Positions 23,433 to 32,164 of a stretch of DNA of 37,468 nt are shown here, one piece after another. Location of the stretch: the NCBI GenBank assembly GCA_946484195.1, contig CAMLSW010000008.1:1-37468 (forward strand), in the 5' to 3' direction. Position numbers and translations under genes: made by a program. Under the pieces are notes generated by a model that saw only the letters and a program-made list of their open reading frames with translations, ran no database searches and was not told the DNA's origin. The DNA is from an uncultured Clostridia bacterium (lineage in GTDB: Bacteria; Bacillota; Clostridia; Christensenellales; UBA1242). Position 1 is the first letter of the stretch. Each line of letters starts with the position of its first letter.

Positions 23433-26400
23433 CTAACCCTCCTGTGCGTGCTTAATTGCGTCTGATAGTAGTACTGACACTATCTTAGATACGCCTTTTT
23501 CTTCCATTGTGACGCCATATAATGCATTAGCATATTCCATTGTCGGCTTTTTATGTGTAATAAGAATAAATTGGGTGTCAGTTGAAAGCTTTTTAAGATA
23601 TTTATCTACAATTTCAACATTAGAGTCGTCAAGTGCAGCCTCTACCTCGTCAAATAGACAGAATGGAAGAGGTTTTATTCTTAAAATTGCAAATATCACA
23701 GCCATAGCAGTCAAGGACTTTTCTCCACCTGAAAGTAAGGTCATATTTTGAATTTTCTTGCCAGGTGGCTGAGCAAATATCTCAACGCCAGACTCAAGTG
23801 GGTCATTTTCGTCTGAGAGAGCAAGTTTTGCAGTGCCACCGCCAAAAAGCTCTCTAAATGTGAGTTTGAAGCTTTCATTTATCCTATTAAGCTCATTATT
23901 AAACTTTTCAATCATTATGCCTGAAAGGTCTTTAATAATCTTGTTAAGGTCATCTTGTGCTTTCTCAAGGTCCATAGCCTGACTATTTAGGTCGTCATAT
24001 CTATCAAGCAGTGTCTTACAGTCCTCAATAGCATTTACATTGACATAGCCAAGTGCATTTATGTCCTTTTTGAGCTTACCTATCTCTGGCATTGCAACTT
24101 CAATATCAAAGTCAGCCCGTCTTAAATCAAGGCAAGTGCTATACGAGAGTGAATACTCTTCATATATTCTCTCTTGCATCTGCTCAAGTTCGGTGTCAAC
24201 CTTTGACAAGTTCATCTCTTCCCTGAATTTTTTGTCTCGTAAGTTAGACAAATCATCCATAAGAGCCGACTTATTGTTGTCGAGTTCTTTAATCTTATCA
24301 GAAAGTCTTGCTTTATCTTCCTCAACACTTGCCCTCTTCTTGATTTGCTCTTCAAGCTCAACCTTTTTAGCTGAGGATGGTGCTGATGCTAATTTTTGTT
24401 TAATCATCTCCTCGCAAGAGTTGATAAACTCTATATTTTTATTTAACTGCTCATCTATATTTACTAAATTAACATTATACCTACCAAGGTCATTATCAAG
24501 TCTTTCTATGTCAGTTTTAACTGAATTAATCTTGGTTTTTGTCTCGGCAATTTCAACCTTTACAGTTAAAATATTATTGTTGATTTTGTCGCGCTCAGCC
24601 CTAAGTTTTTCAAATTTCTCTTTCTTTTCTCTTATAAGCTCGTCCGCATCGACTTTATTGCCAGAAAGAGCACTCTCAATTTTTTCTGATTTGACAAGCT
24701 CTTCGCTAATAAGCTTTAACTTATTCTTAACGGTTGTAGCCTCCATCTCGGCGACCTTATAGTTATCTTCAGCCTCTTCCACCGTCGCCTTAACGCTGTT
24801 AAGTTTTTCTTTATCTGAAGCAATCTCAATTTCAAGGTTATTCTTCTTTGACGAGAGCTCGTCAAGTTCCTTCTTTTGAGAGGTAAATTTTTCGCTATCT
24901 AAAGCAATTTCTTTATTAATTTCTTCCACTCTCTTTTCAAGTTTAATTATCTCTATGCCAAGAGTTTCTATCTCACGCTCGCGCCCAATCAAGTTTGACG
25001 ATTCTGCTTTTTTGCTACCGCCTGTCAGTGACCCTTGCGGATTTACAACATCACCATCAAGAGTTACTATTCTAAAGGCGTATCCACTTGATTTTGCCAA
25101 AGTTACAGCAGTGTTAAGATTATCTACAATTACAGTATTGCCAAGCAAGTTGCTAACAACATTGTCAATATCTCTATTATAGTCAACAAGCGAGCTTGCA
25201 AGCCCAAAACACCCTTGTTTGCCAGCAATAAGCCTTTCGTCAAAAGCCCTTCTTTTCATTGAGGTTATAGGCAAAAATGTGGCACGACCAAAAGAGTTAT
25301 CCTTTAAAAATTTAATTAATTCTTTTGCACCATCTTCGTTATAGGTTACTATATTTTGAACGGCGCCACCGAGTGCAACCTCAATTGCAGTTTCAAATTT
25401 TTCTGGAACTTTAATTAAGGACGCCACAACACCAACGATATTTCGTTTTATGAAAGTGTTTTTCTCGCTTTCTCTAAGTAGTTTTTTGACAGCATAAGAG
25501 TAGCCTTCATACTCATTTTGCAAATCAGTTAAAAGTTTCTTTCTGTTTTCGTAAACTTTGATTTGTGTGTTGATGTTTGCCTTCTCGTTTTCAAGCTCTT
25601 TAATCTTTCGCTCTAAAAGATAACTGCCACTTGCAATAGAGTCTTGCTCTTGTTTAATTTTGCTGAGTGATTGCTCCTTAGTCTCAAGCAAACTTTGACT
25701 TTCTGACAAGATTTTCTTATTCTCTTCGCTCTTATTTGAAAGATTTGCAAGGTCCTCATTTAAATTATTTAAGCTTGTGCTAAGTAATTCTTTCTCGGCA
25801 AGCAATCTTGAAAGTGAACTTTTAATATCACTAAGTGAGCCAAGGGTTTCAATGATTTTTTGTTGTCCTTGCCCTGCCTCGTCCTCACTTAAAGCAAGCT
25901 CATTTGCTATAGCAGAATAATTTTCAGACAATTCGTCAAACGACTTCTCAAGTGCCTCTAAATCGGCATTTAAGGAGCTTAACTCTTGTGTCTTCTTCTC
26001 CTTCTCCTCCTGACAAACCTCAATAGCAGTTTGCGTATTTGATTTGTCTAGATTGAGCCTATCGTTTTCTTTGTATGTATAGTTAATTCGCTCTCTTGCA
26101 AGTTTTGTTTCGCTCTCCTGCTTTTCAAGATTGATGGTAAGCTCTAAAATTTTGTCATTAAGAGCAGACAAGGTCTTGTCAAAATTTGTCAAATCAAACA
26201 TTGCTTTGTCGTAGTTTTCGTTTGCACTGTCAAGGTCGCCCTGTCTCATATCAATCTGCTTATTTAAAGCGTCAAGTTTTAGATTGATTTTCTCTTTAAC
26301 GTCATTCGCATTCTCGTATTGATAAATGTATGCGTTGACTTCAAGGTCCTTCAATCTGCCTTTATATTCAAGGTATTTTTTTGCGTTTTCTGCCTGTTTC

Positions 26401-27017
26401 TTTAAAGGTCCCATCTGCCTTTCAATTTCAGACAAAATGTCCTTAACTCTAGTAAGGTTATCGGTGGTACGTTCAAGCTTTCTCTCCGCCTCTTTCTTGT
26501 CGTTTTTATATTTAGATATACCTGCAGCGTCCTCAAACATTGCCCTTCTATTTTCTGGTTTTGCATCGACAAGTTCAGTCACCTTACCTTGACTTACAAC
26601 AGAATATCCATTCTTACCAAGCCCGCTATTGTAAAGAAGATTTGTGATATCCCTAAGGTGGCAAGTGTTTCTATTGATTAAATACTCGCTCTCGCCCGAG
26701 CGATACAATTTTCTTGTGATTGCAAGCTCATCATAATCAAAATTAAAAAATCTAGTACTATTATCAAAGGTTAAAGTAACTTCACAATAAGACAAACTTT
26801 TTCTTTTTTCTGTACCATTAAAAATGACGTCTTGCATACTGTCACCACGAAGAGTTTTAGGACTTTGCTCACCTAAAACCCAACGTATAGCATCTGAAAC
26901 ATTGCTTTTACCACAGCCATTTGGTCCAACAATTGCTGTAAAATTATCATTAAATTCAATAGTGGTTCGGTCTGCAAATGACTTAAACCCCACCATCTCT
27001 ATCTTTTTGAATATCAT
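23433..27017 (-). CDS. smc: Chromosome segregation protein SMC
   Basis: SMC is the ATPase core of the condensin-like complex that organises and segregates the chromosome, with ScpA/ScpB as partners (not in this window). The N-terminal head has GPNGCGKSNVSDAIRWVLGE; two long coiled coils flank a hinge at about 500-680 (FIKRNIVGVVASLIKVPEKFETAIEVALGGAVQNIV and GDVVNPQGSLTGG); the C-terminal head has LLSGGEKSLTAMAVIFA (signature) and CLFDEVEAALDD (Walker B). At 1194 residues it is full length. A promoter (TTGAAA-16-TATACT) and AAAGGGG precede it. Confidence 0.98.
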   Translation of the reverse strand: MIFKKIEMVGFKSFADRTTIEFNDNFTAIVGPNGCGKSNVSDAIRWVLGEQSPKTLRGDSMQDVIFNGTEKRKSLSYCEVTLTFDNSTRFFNFDYDELAITRKLYRSGESEYLINRNTCHLRDITNLLYNSGLGKNGYSVVSQGKVTELVDAKPENRRAMFEDAAGISKYKNDKKEAERKLERTTDNLTRVKDILSEIERQMGPLKKQAENAKKYLEYKGRLKDLEVNAYIYQYENANDVKEKINLKLDALNKQIDMRQGDLDSANENYDKAMFDLTNFDKTLSALNDKILELTINLEKQESETKLARERINYTYKENDRLNLDKSNTQTAIEVCQEEKEKKTQELSSLNADLEALEKSFDELSENYSAIANELALSEDEAGQGQQKIIETLGSLSDIKSSLSRLLAEKELLSTSLNNLNEDLANLSNKSEENKKILSESQSLLETKEQSLSKIKQEQDSIASGSYLLERKIKELENEKANINTQIKVYENRKKLLTDLQNEYEGYSYAVKKLLRESEKNTFIKRNIVGVVASLIKVPEKFETAIEVALGGAVQNIVTYNEDGAKELIKFLKDNSFGRATFLPITSMKRRAFDERLIAGKQGCFGLASSLVDYNRDIDNVVSNLLGNTVIVDNLNTAVTLAKSSGYAFRIVTLDGDVVNPQGSLTGGSKKAESSNLIGREREIETLGIEIIKLEKRVEEINKEIALDSEKFTSQKKELDELSSKKNNLEIEIASDKEKLNSVKATVEEAEDNYKVAEMEATTVKNKLKLISEELVKSEKIESALSGNKVDADELIREKKEKFEKLRAERDKINNNILTVKVEIAETKTKINSVKTDIERLDNDLGRYNVNLVNIDEQLNKNIEFINSCEEMIKQKLASAPSSAKKVELEEQIKKRASVEEDKARLSDKIKELDNNKSALMDDLSNLRDKKFREEMNLSKVDTELEQMQERIYEEYSLSYSTCLDLRRADFDIEVAMPEIGKLKKDINALGYVNVNAIEDCKTLLDRYDDLNSQAMDLEKAQDDLNKIIKDLSGIMIEKFNNELNRINESFKLTFRELFGGGTAKLALSDENDPLESGVEIFAQPPGKKIQNMTLLSGGEKSLTAMAVIFAILRIKPLPFCLFDEVEAALDDSNVEIVDKYLKKLSTDTQFILITHKKPTMEYANALYGVTMEEKGVSKIVSVLLSDAIKHAQEG

Positions 27018-27061
27018 AAAATCCCCTTTAACGCAATAGGTTATATACTAAAACTAAACAT

Positions 27062-27089
27062 AGTATAGCAAATATTCTTACTTTTTCAA
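27062..27089 (-). promoter_or_regulatory. Probable promoter of smc-ftsY
   Basis: TTGAAA (27084-27089) and TATACT (27062-27067) are 16 bp apart on the minus strand, 44 bp before the smc start codon. They lie in the gap between rnc and smc. Confidence 0.65.
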
Positions 27090-27182
27090 AATGTTTTGCT
27101 ATTAAATAAACATAGGAAATTAAACAAATTTAGAGAAGTTTAACCGCAATTACATTTATATTTTTAATATCATACCCGAAAA

Positions 27183-27809
27183 TTATTTGTCAATCAAAAA
27201 CAATTTATCAATAGCCTTTTTAGCAGCAGATTGCTCGGCTTCTATTTTGCTCTTCCCTGCGCCTGAAGATATTTTATCTTCGTCCATATAAAAACTTGAA
27301 ATAAAACCATCGTTTGTAGGCTCGGTCACATACTGCATCTTGCATTTAAAATTACCTTGCACAAGCTCTTGCAATTTTGATTTATAATTATCATCAACTA
27401 TGTTTTTATAATTTTTTAGGTCAAAATGCTTTTCTATAAATTTATTTACCTCTTTTAATCCGTTTTCGCCAGCGTCAATATAAATCGCACCTATCAACGC
27501 CTCAACAATGTCGCCCTTTACCGCCTTTGAGATTGCACCTTGATAGCTCTTTCCCAAAATAACATCCTTTTCAATGTCGAGTTTATCGAATATGGTTGCT
27601 AGATAGTTTTCTGACACATAATGACTTCTAAGCACCGTCAATTTACCCTCATCGTCACTGCAGTTTTTAAAAAAATATTCACCTACAACAAAATCTAAGA
27701 TGCTATCTCCTAAAAACTCGAGCCTTTCATAATTTAGTTCAGATTTTGAGGAGTGAGTTAAGGCTCTTTTTAATATGCTGTCATCTTTAAATCTATATCC
27801 TATTTTCAT
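27183..27809 (-). CDS. rnc: Ribonuclease III
   Basis: Cleaves double-stranded RNA in rRNA processing and mRNA decay. The catalytic domain has the signature NYERLEFLGDSILDFVVGEYFF near residue 28 and the second acidic cluster DIVEALIGAIYIDAGENG near 105. The C-terminal dsRNA-binding domain (about 145-205) includes YKSKLQELVQG and GAGKSKIEAEQSAAKKAIDKL. ATG 27809 (208 residues) follows GGGAGAAG and is preferred to ATG 27824. It lies between plsX and smc as in many Clostridia, but without acpP. Confidence 0.96.
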   Translation of the reverse strand: MKIGYRFKDDSILKRALTHSSKSELNYERLEFLGDSILDFVVGEYFFKNCSDDEGKLTVLRSHYVSENYLATIFDKLDIEKDVILGKSYQGAISKAVKGDIVEALIGAIYIDAGENGLKEVNKFIEKHFDLKNYKNIVDDNYKSKLQELVQGNFKCKMQYVTEPTNDGFISSFYMDEDKISSGAGKSKIEAEQSAAKKAIDKLFLIDK

Positions 27810-27965
27810 AACTTCTCCCATCATTTTAAAATAACATAAACAAATTGCTAATATAAATCAATAAAAATTTTCTTTGAATAATCCTTATTAAAAAATGTAT
27901 ATATCCTAGATTTTTTCTTGCTAATAGAAAACACAAACATATAAAAATCTTTATATATCAAAATA

Positions 27966-28973
27966 CTAATCTACTTGAGTATTTAACTTGTCAATAGCCT
28001 CTTCAATTTTTTGATTTAAATGATTTTCGTGAAGTACTATTGTCTGCTCTATTGATGATAAAATATTATTTCTCTTGCAAGAGCCGTGATTTTTAACAAC
28101 AAGCTTTTTACAGCCAAGAAGCGGTGAGCCACCGTGCTTACTTAAAATGTCTACTCTATTTTTGATATCTTTAAAAGTCTGTTTCATAAAAAGATAGCCA
28201 ATTTTACTTAAAAAGTGAGATTTTATGCTTTGCTTTAAGATTGATATTACCGCACCAACAGCGCCTTCAGTACCCTTTAATAGTGCATTTCCAGCAAAAC
28301 CGTCTGTGACCATAACATCAACATCACCACTCATAAAGTCTCCGCCCTCTTTGTTTCCAATAAAGTTAATTGGAGCGTTTTTAAGGAGTGAATAGGTCTC
28401 CTTTGCAAGTTCATTGCCCTTTTCTTCTTCAACGCCATTGTTTAAAAGCGCAACTCTTGGCTCCTTTACATTATATATAATTGAATAATAAGCAGAGCCC
28501 ATAAGTGCAAAATGCAAAAGATTGACTGGTTTACAATCAATATTTGCACCACTATCAATAATAATGACATCGCTACCTTTTTTAGTAGGCAAAATTGGCG
28601 CAAGGGCTGGTCTTGATATGCCTTTAATTCTACCAATTTTCATAATAGCACCAGCAAGAACCGCACCAGTACTTCCTGCACTTACAAGACCAATCACATC
28701 ATCCCTTGTCTTTAAAATATCGTAAGCAACAACAAGAGATGAATTAGGTTTATGCCTTATAGCCTCTGTTGGAACATCCTCATTAGTTATAACATCATCG
28801 GCATTAGCTATCTCTATCCTTTCTGTTCTGCCTTTTAATATTTCTTTAATCTTATCTTCCTTGCCACAGAGGATAAGCTCTAAGTCCTTATGTTTTTTTA
28901 ATGCTAAAAGCGCTCCTTCTACAATTTCTAAAGGTGCGTTGTCTCCTCCAAAAGCATCTACAACAACTTTCAT
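27966..28973 (-). CDS. plsX: Phosphate acyltransferase PlsX
   Basis: Converts acyl-ACP to acyl-phosphate, the acyl donor for phospholipid synthesis; peripheral membrane enzyme. It opens VVVDAFGGDNAPLEIVEGALLAL and has the family blocks DVPTEAIRHKPNSSLV, GLVSAGSTGAVLAGA, IIDSGANIDCKPVNLLHFALMG and GGDFMSGDVDVMVTDGFAGNALLKGTEG. At 335 residues it is full length. AAAGGAG precedes the start and a promoter lies at 29012-29040. An 18-nt imperfect direct repeat upstream (29100-29150) may be an operator. Confidence 0.97.
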   Translation of the reverse strand: MKVVVDAFGGDNAPLEIVEGALLALKKHKDLELILCGKEDKIKEILKGRTERIEIANADDVITNEDVPTEAIRHKPNSSLVVAYDILKTRDDVIGLVSAGSTGAVLAGAIMKIGRIKGISRPALAPILPTKKGSDVIIIDSGANIDCKPVNLLHFALMGSAYYSIIYNVKEPRVALLNNGVEEEKGNELAKETYSLLKNAPINFIGNKEGGDFMSGDVDVMVTDGFAGNALLKGTEGAVGAVISILKQSIKSHFLSKIGYLFMKQTFKDIKNRVDILSKHGGSPLLGCKKLVVKNHGSCKRNNILSSIEQTIVLHENHLNQKIEEAIDKLNTQVD

Positions 28974-29011
28974 AATCTTCTAATCTCCTTTAAATGAGTA
29001 ATCTATAAGTA

Positions 29012-29040
29012 ATAATATCAAATTATGTTTCATTTTGCAA
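29012..29040 (-). promoter_or_regulatory. Promoter of plsX
   Basis: TTGCAA (29035-29040) is 17 bp from TATTAT (29012-29017) on the minus strand, 38 bp before the plsX start codon. Confidence 0.68.
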
Positions 29041-29099
29041 ACTATTTTTATAAAATTTCTGTGACGAAACTTTAGTTATGTAACATTTTAAATATAATG

Positions 29100-29150
29100 C
29101 TATATATACTATTATGTCTCGCATACATCATACTATATATAGTATTATGT
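29100..29150. repeat. 18-nt imperfect direct repeat with 16-bp palindrome upstream of plsX
   Basis: CTATATATACTATTATGT (29100-29117) and CTATATATAGTATTATGT (29133-29150) differ at one base and are 33 bp apart. The second copy overlaps a perfect 16-bp palindrome, ATACTATATATAGTAT (29130-29145). The element lies between the rpmF terminator and the plsX promoter, about 60-110 bp upstream of the minus-35. Confidence 0.7.
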
Positions 29151-29155
29151 AGATC

Positions 29156-29197
29156 AAAATAAAAGGAAAGGCATAATATAAACCTTTCCTTTTTAAA
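29156..29197 (-). terminator. Terminator of rpmF
   Basis: The minus-strand 11-bp stem AAAAGGAAAGG/CCTTTCCTTTT is followed by ATTTT, directly after the rpmF stop codon. Confidence 0.85.
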
Positions 29198-29202
29198 TAT
29201 TT

Positions 29203-29394
29203 TTACTTCTTTTCTTCTTTCTTCTCTATAATAGTTTCACCTTTATATGTGCCACACTTCTTACAAACTGTATGAGGTTGTTTCATCTCGTGACATTGTG
29301 GGCATTCAACAAGTGTAGGCATAACTGCTTTAGAATTTGCAGAATGTCTTGAATTTCTTCTTGCTTTAGAAACTTTATGTTTTGGAACTGCCAT
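29203..29394 (-). CDS. rpmF: 50S ribosomal protein L32 (zinc-binding form)
   Basis: Large-subunit protein L32. It opens MAVPKHKVSKARRNSRHSAN, the family signature. A zinc ribbon with four Cys (31, 34, 44, 47; CPQCHEM...VCKKCG) marks the C+ form. Its 63 residues are normal, with a Lys/Glu tail. A consensus promoter and a strong terminator make it a single-gene unit. In most Clostridia a DUF177 (yceD) gene precedes it; here there is none. Confidence 0.96.
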   Translation of the reverse strand: MAVPKHKVSKARRNSRHSANSKAVMPTLVECPQCHEMKQPHTVCKKCGTYKGETIIEKKEEKK

Positions 29395-29437
29395 TTTATC
29401 CTCCTTAAATAATACGTTATTTAACTTATGCTATTCA

Positions 29438-29466
29438 ATTATAAACATTATAATTATATTTGTCAA
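29438..29466 (-). promoter_or_regulatory. Promoter of rpmF
   Basis: Perfect TTGACA (29461-29466) and TATAAT (29438-29443) with 17-bp spacing on the minus strand, 44 bp before the rpmF start. Confidence 0.9.
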
Positions 29467-29793
29467 GTTATTTTTAAAGATTTCAAATATTTAGTTTTGA
29501 TGTTTTTGTTTTTATTTAGGCTCTTACCTTATCTGTCAATTGTTTAAACAATTTTTAAAACCATAATTTATTTAAGTTTATATATTTTTTAAAGACACAT
29601 TAAAAACAAAATTATCAGTAATAATTTAGCATCGTTACAGTCTTATTAAAATAGGAATCACTATTAGAATTATTATAAATGTTTGTTTCACCTATTCGCA
29701 TTACACTTAAGATTTTTTATAATACATAATTTAATCTTTATCGATATGGTTTTTAACGCTGACTAACAATTTTAAAATATAAATACTACAATA
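29467..29793. other. Gene-free AT-rich gap between ackA and rpmF
   Basis: About 330 bp with frequent stop codons in all frames. A perfect 16-bp palindrome AATTGTTTAAACAATT lies at 29538-29553. No terminator is obvious after ackA. This is where yceD (DUF177) usually sits in Clostridia, but no remnant of its Cys-x-x-Cys region is visible. Confidence 0.55.
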
Positions 29794-30993
29794 TTACTTC
29801 TTAATAAGCGACATTGTGTCTCTTGCAATCAATAACTCTTCATCTGTAGGTATCCTAAACACCTTAACCTTAGAGTTTTTCGCGCTAATCTCTTCTACAG
29901 TACCTCTTGGAAGATGATTGTTTTTCTCTACATCTATCACTATGCCGTAGTTTTCCATATCTTTAAGAGCGTCTTCTCTTAAATCTTCTTGATTTTCACC
30001 TATTCCGCCGGTAAATACTATTGCGTCAACCTTTCCAAGTACTGCCATATATGAGCCAATATACTTTTTAACTCTATAAATTAACATATCTAGCGCAAGT
30101 CTAGCTCTAGAATTGCCCTGTTCTATTGCGCTATTAAGCTCTCTCATATCGCTTGACACACCGCTAACACCAAGTATGCCACATTGTTTGTTTAGGTAAT
30201 TTACCATTTGGTCTGCATCCATATTTTTCTTGTGTCCTAGAAAACTTACAACGGTTGGGTCAATATCTCCAGAACGCGTTCCCATAATCAAGCCTTCAAG
30301 CGGTGTCAAACCCATTGTTGTATCAACGCTTTGACCATTTTTGATTGCGGTAATTGAAGAGCCATTGCCAAGGTGCACTGTAATTATATTTATTTCTTCA
30401 GGCTTTTTACCTAAAAGCTTTGCAGTTTGTCCCAACACATATCTATGGCTTGTTCCGTGAAAACCATATTTTCTTACGTGATACTGCTCGTAATCTTCAT
30501 ATTTTATTCCATACATATATGCTTTTGGTGGCATAGTAGCGTGGAATGATGTATCAAATACAGCAACTTGAGGCGTGTTTGGCATAAGAGCTACGCAACC
30601 TTTATATCCTGCCATATTTGCGTGAGCGTGAAGTGGTGACAAGTCACTAACTTGGTCTAATAGTTCTACTGTTTTGTCAGTCATTAAAGTGCTTTGACTA
30701 AACAGCCAGCCACCTTGCACAAATCTATGACCAACGGCGTCAATTTCAGAAACATCTTTAATCACGCCTTCATTTTTATCGGTTAGAAGCTTGAAAACAT
30801 TCTCCATTGCCACCTTGTGATCAGGCATTTTAACTTGAACTTCTTTCTTGTCTCCTTTTGTTTTGTAACCTATAAAGGAGCCTTCAAGCCCTATCTTCTC
30901 GCAGTTACCTTTTGCGATTACGCTTTCGTTATCCATATCAAATAGCTGGAATTTCAAAGAAGAGCTACCAGCGTTTACTACTAAAATTTTCAT
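29794..30993 (-). CDS. ackA: Acetate kinase
   Basis: Converts acetyl phosphate and ADP to acetate and ATP, the last step of the fermentative acetate pathway. It has KILVVNAGSSSLKFQLF at the N-terminus, VAVFDTSFHATMPPKAYMYGI, FHGTSHRYV, ITVHLGNGSSI and FTGGIGENQ; the Asp, His and Arg catalytic positions look intact. At 399 residues it is full length. It overlaps the pta stop by 4 nt (ATGA), so the pair is translationally coupled. Confidence 0.98.
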   Translation of the reverse strand: MKILVVNAGSSSLKFQLFDMDNESVIAKGNCEKIGLEGSFIGYKTKGDKKEVQVKMPDHKVAMENVFKLLTDKNEGVIKDVSEIDAVGHRFVQGGWLFSQSTLMTDKTVELLDQVSDLSPLHAHANMAGYKGCVALMPNTPQVAVFDTSFHATMPPKAYMYGIKYEDYEQYHVRKYGFHGTSHRYVLGQTAKLLGKKPEEINIITVHLGNGSSITAIKNGQSVDTTMGLTPLEGLIMGTRSGDIDPTVVSFLGHKKNMDADQMVNYLNKQCGILGVSGVSSDMRELNSAIEQGNSRARLALDMLIYRVKKYIGSYMAVLGKVDAIVFTGGIGENQEDLREDALKDMENYGIVIDVEKNNHLPRGTVEEISAKNSKVKVFRIPTDEELLIARDTMSLIKK

Positions 30994-31985
30994 TTTTCCT
31001 CCTTATTTGTAATATTATTTGCTTGCAATGCTGTTATTGCTGTTGCGGTTATTATATCTTCAACGGTGCAACCTCTTGATAAATCATTTATTGGTTTATT
31101 TAGACCTTGCAAAATAGGCCCTATAGCATTTACACCACCAAGATATTGCATTGCTTTATAGCAGATGTTTCCACTGTTTAAATCAGGGAATATCAAGATA
31201 TTTGCATCACCTTTTATAGGGCTATTAGGAGCTTTTTGTTTAGCCACCCTTTCAACCATTGCACTATCAAATTGCAATTCCCCATCGCAAAGCACACCCG
31301 TCTTTTTAAACTTTTCATAAGCTTTTCTAACAATCTCTACGTTCTCATCCTTAGCAGACCCCTTGCTTGAAAAAGACAAAAATGCAACTTTTGGTTCGCT
31401 TAATCCAAGGCACCTATATGTTTCTACGCTTTGACAAGCTATTTGATACAATTCATCTTCATTTGGGTGCATAATAACTCCGCAATCTGCAAGTATGAGA
31501 CATTTATCCTTCAAAAACTTGTTTTTACCAAACATTATAAAACAAGAAGATACAACACCACCCTTTTTCTTTGCTTTTACAATCTGAAGCGCCGGTCTTA
31601 CTGTATTTGCGGTTGACGCCTCGGCGCCAGCAACCATACCATCCGCCATGCCACAGTCAACAAGCAATGTTGAAAAATAGTAAGGGTCAAGAGAGAGCTT
31701 GTCTGCCTCTTCAAGCGTCATACCCTTATCTTTTCTCTTTTCATACAATCTTTTTGCTAAATCTTCTCTATTTTGGAAGGTTTTAGGATTTATTATTTGA
31801 AAATCAATTAAAGATTTATCTCTAATTACAAGCGCGCTTTCATCGCCGATTAAAATTGGGCGCGCTATATTCTTTTTTTGAATATATTTGATAGCCTCTA
31901 GCGTTCTATCACTAAAGCCAGCCTCTGGAAAAACAATGGTTTTTCTTAGCTTGCTTGCTTTTTTATACAACTCTTTTACTTTCAT
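30990..31985 (-). CDS. pta: Phosphate acetyltransferase
   Basis: Makes acetyl phosphate from acetyl-CoA, feeding AckA. The 331-residue short (class I) form has the family blocks KTIVFPEAGFSDRTLEAIKYIQ, CGMADGMVAGAEASTANTVRPALQIVK and GELQFDSAMVERVAKQKAPNSP, with FPDLNSGNICYKAMQYLGG near the end. AAAAGGA precedes the start. Gene order pta-ackA is standard for Clostridia. Confidence 0.97.
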   Translation of the reverse strand: MKVKELYKKASKLRKTIVFPEAGFSDRTLEAIKYIQKKNIARPILIGDESALVIRDKSLIDFQIINPKTFQNREDLAKRLYEKRKDKGMTLEEADKLSLDPYYFSTLLVDCGMADGMVAGAEASTANTVRPALQIVKAKKKGGVVSSCFIMFGKNKFLKDKCLILADCGVIMHPNEDELYQIACQSVETYRCLGLSEPKVAFLSFSSKGSAKDENVEIVRKAYEKFKKTGVLCDGELQFDSAMVERVAKQKAPNSPIKGDANILIFPDLNSGNICYKAMQYLGGVNAIGPILQGLNKPINDLSRGCTVEDIITATAITALQANNITNKEEK

Positions 31986-32164
31986 TTATAATCCTTTTAA
32001 CTATTAATTTATTAAAGCTTTTAAACATAGAATATATAAAGTTTTGACCGATTTTGCTAGTTTACACTTATTTCTACTTTTAGATGAGTGACCTTTTTAT
32101 ATTCTACTAGCCAATACAATTATATATTTTTAAAAGAGTGATGTCAAATTTTTGGAGTTGATAA

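Noticed and set aside
24061-24762. 233-residue plus-strand ORF inside smc
   Set aside because: It is antisense to the smc coiled-coil region, Ser/Leu-rich as expected from the complement of Lys/Glu codons, and has no ribosome site.
29467-29793. Decayed yceD (DUF177) gene
   Set aside because: All frames have many stops and I could not find the Cys-containing C-terminal signature, so a remnant cannot be claimed.
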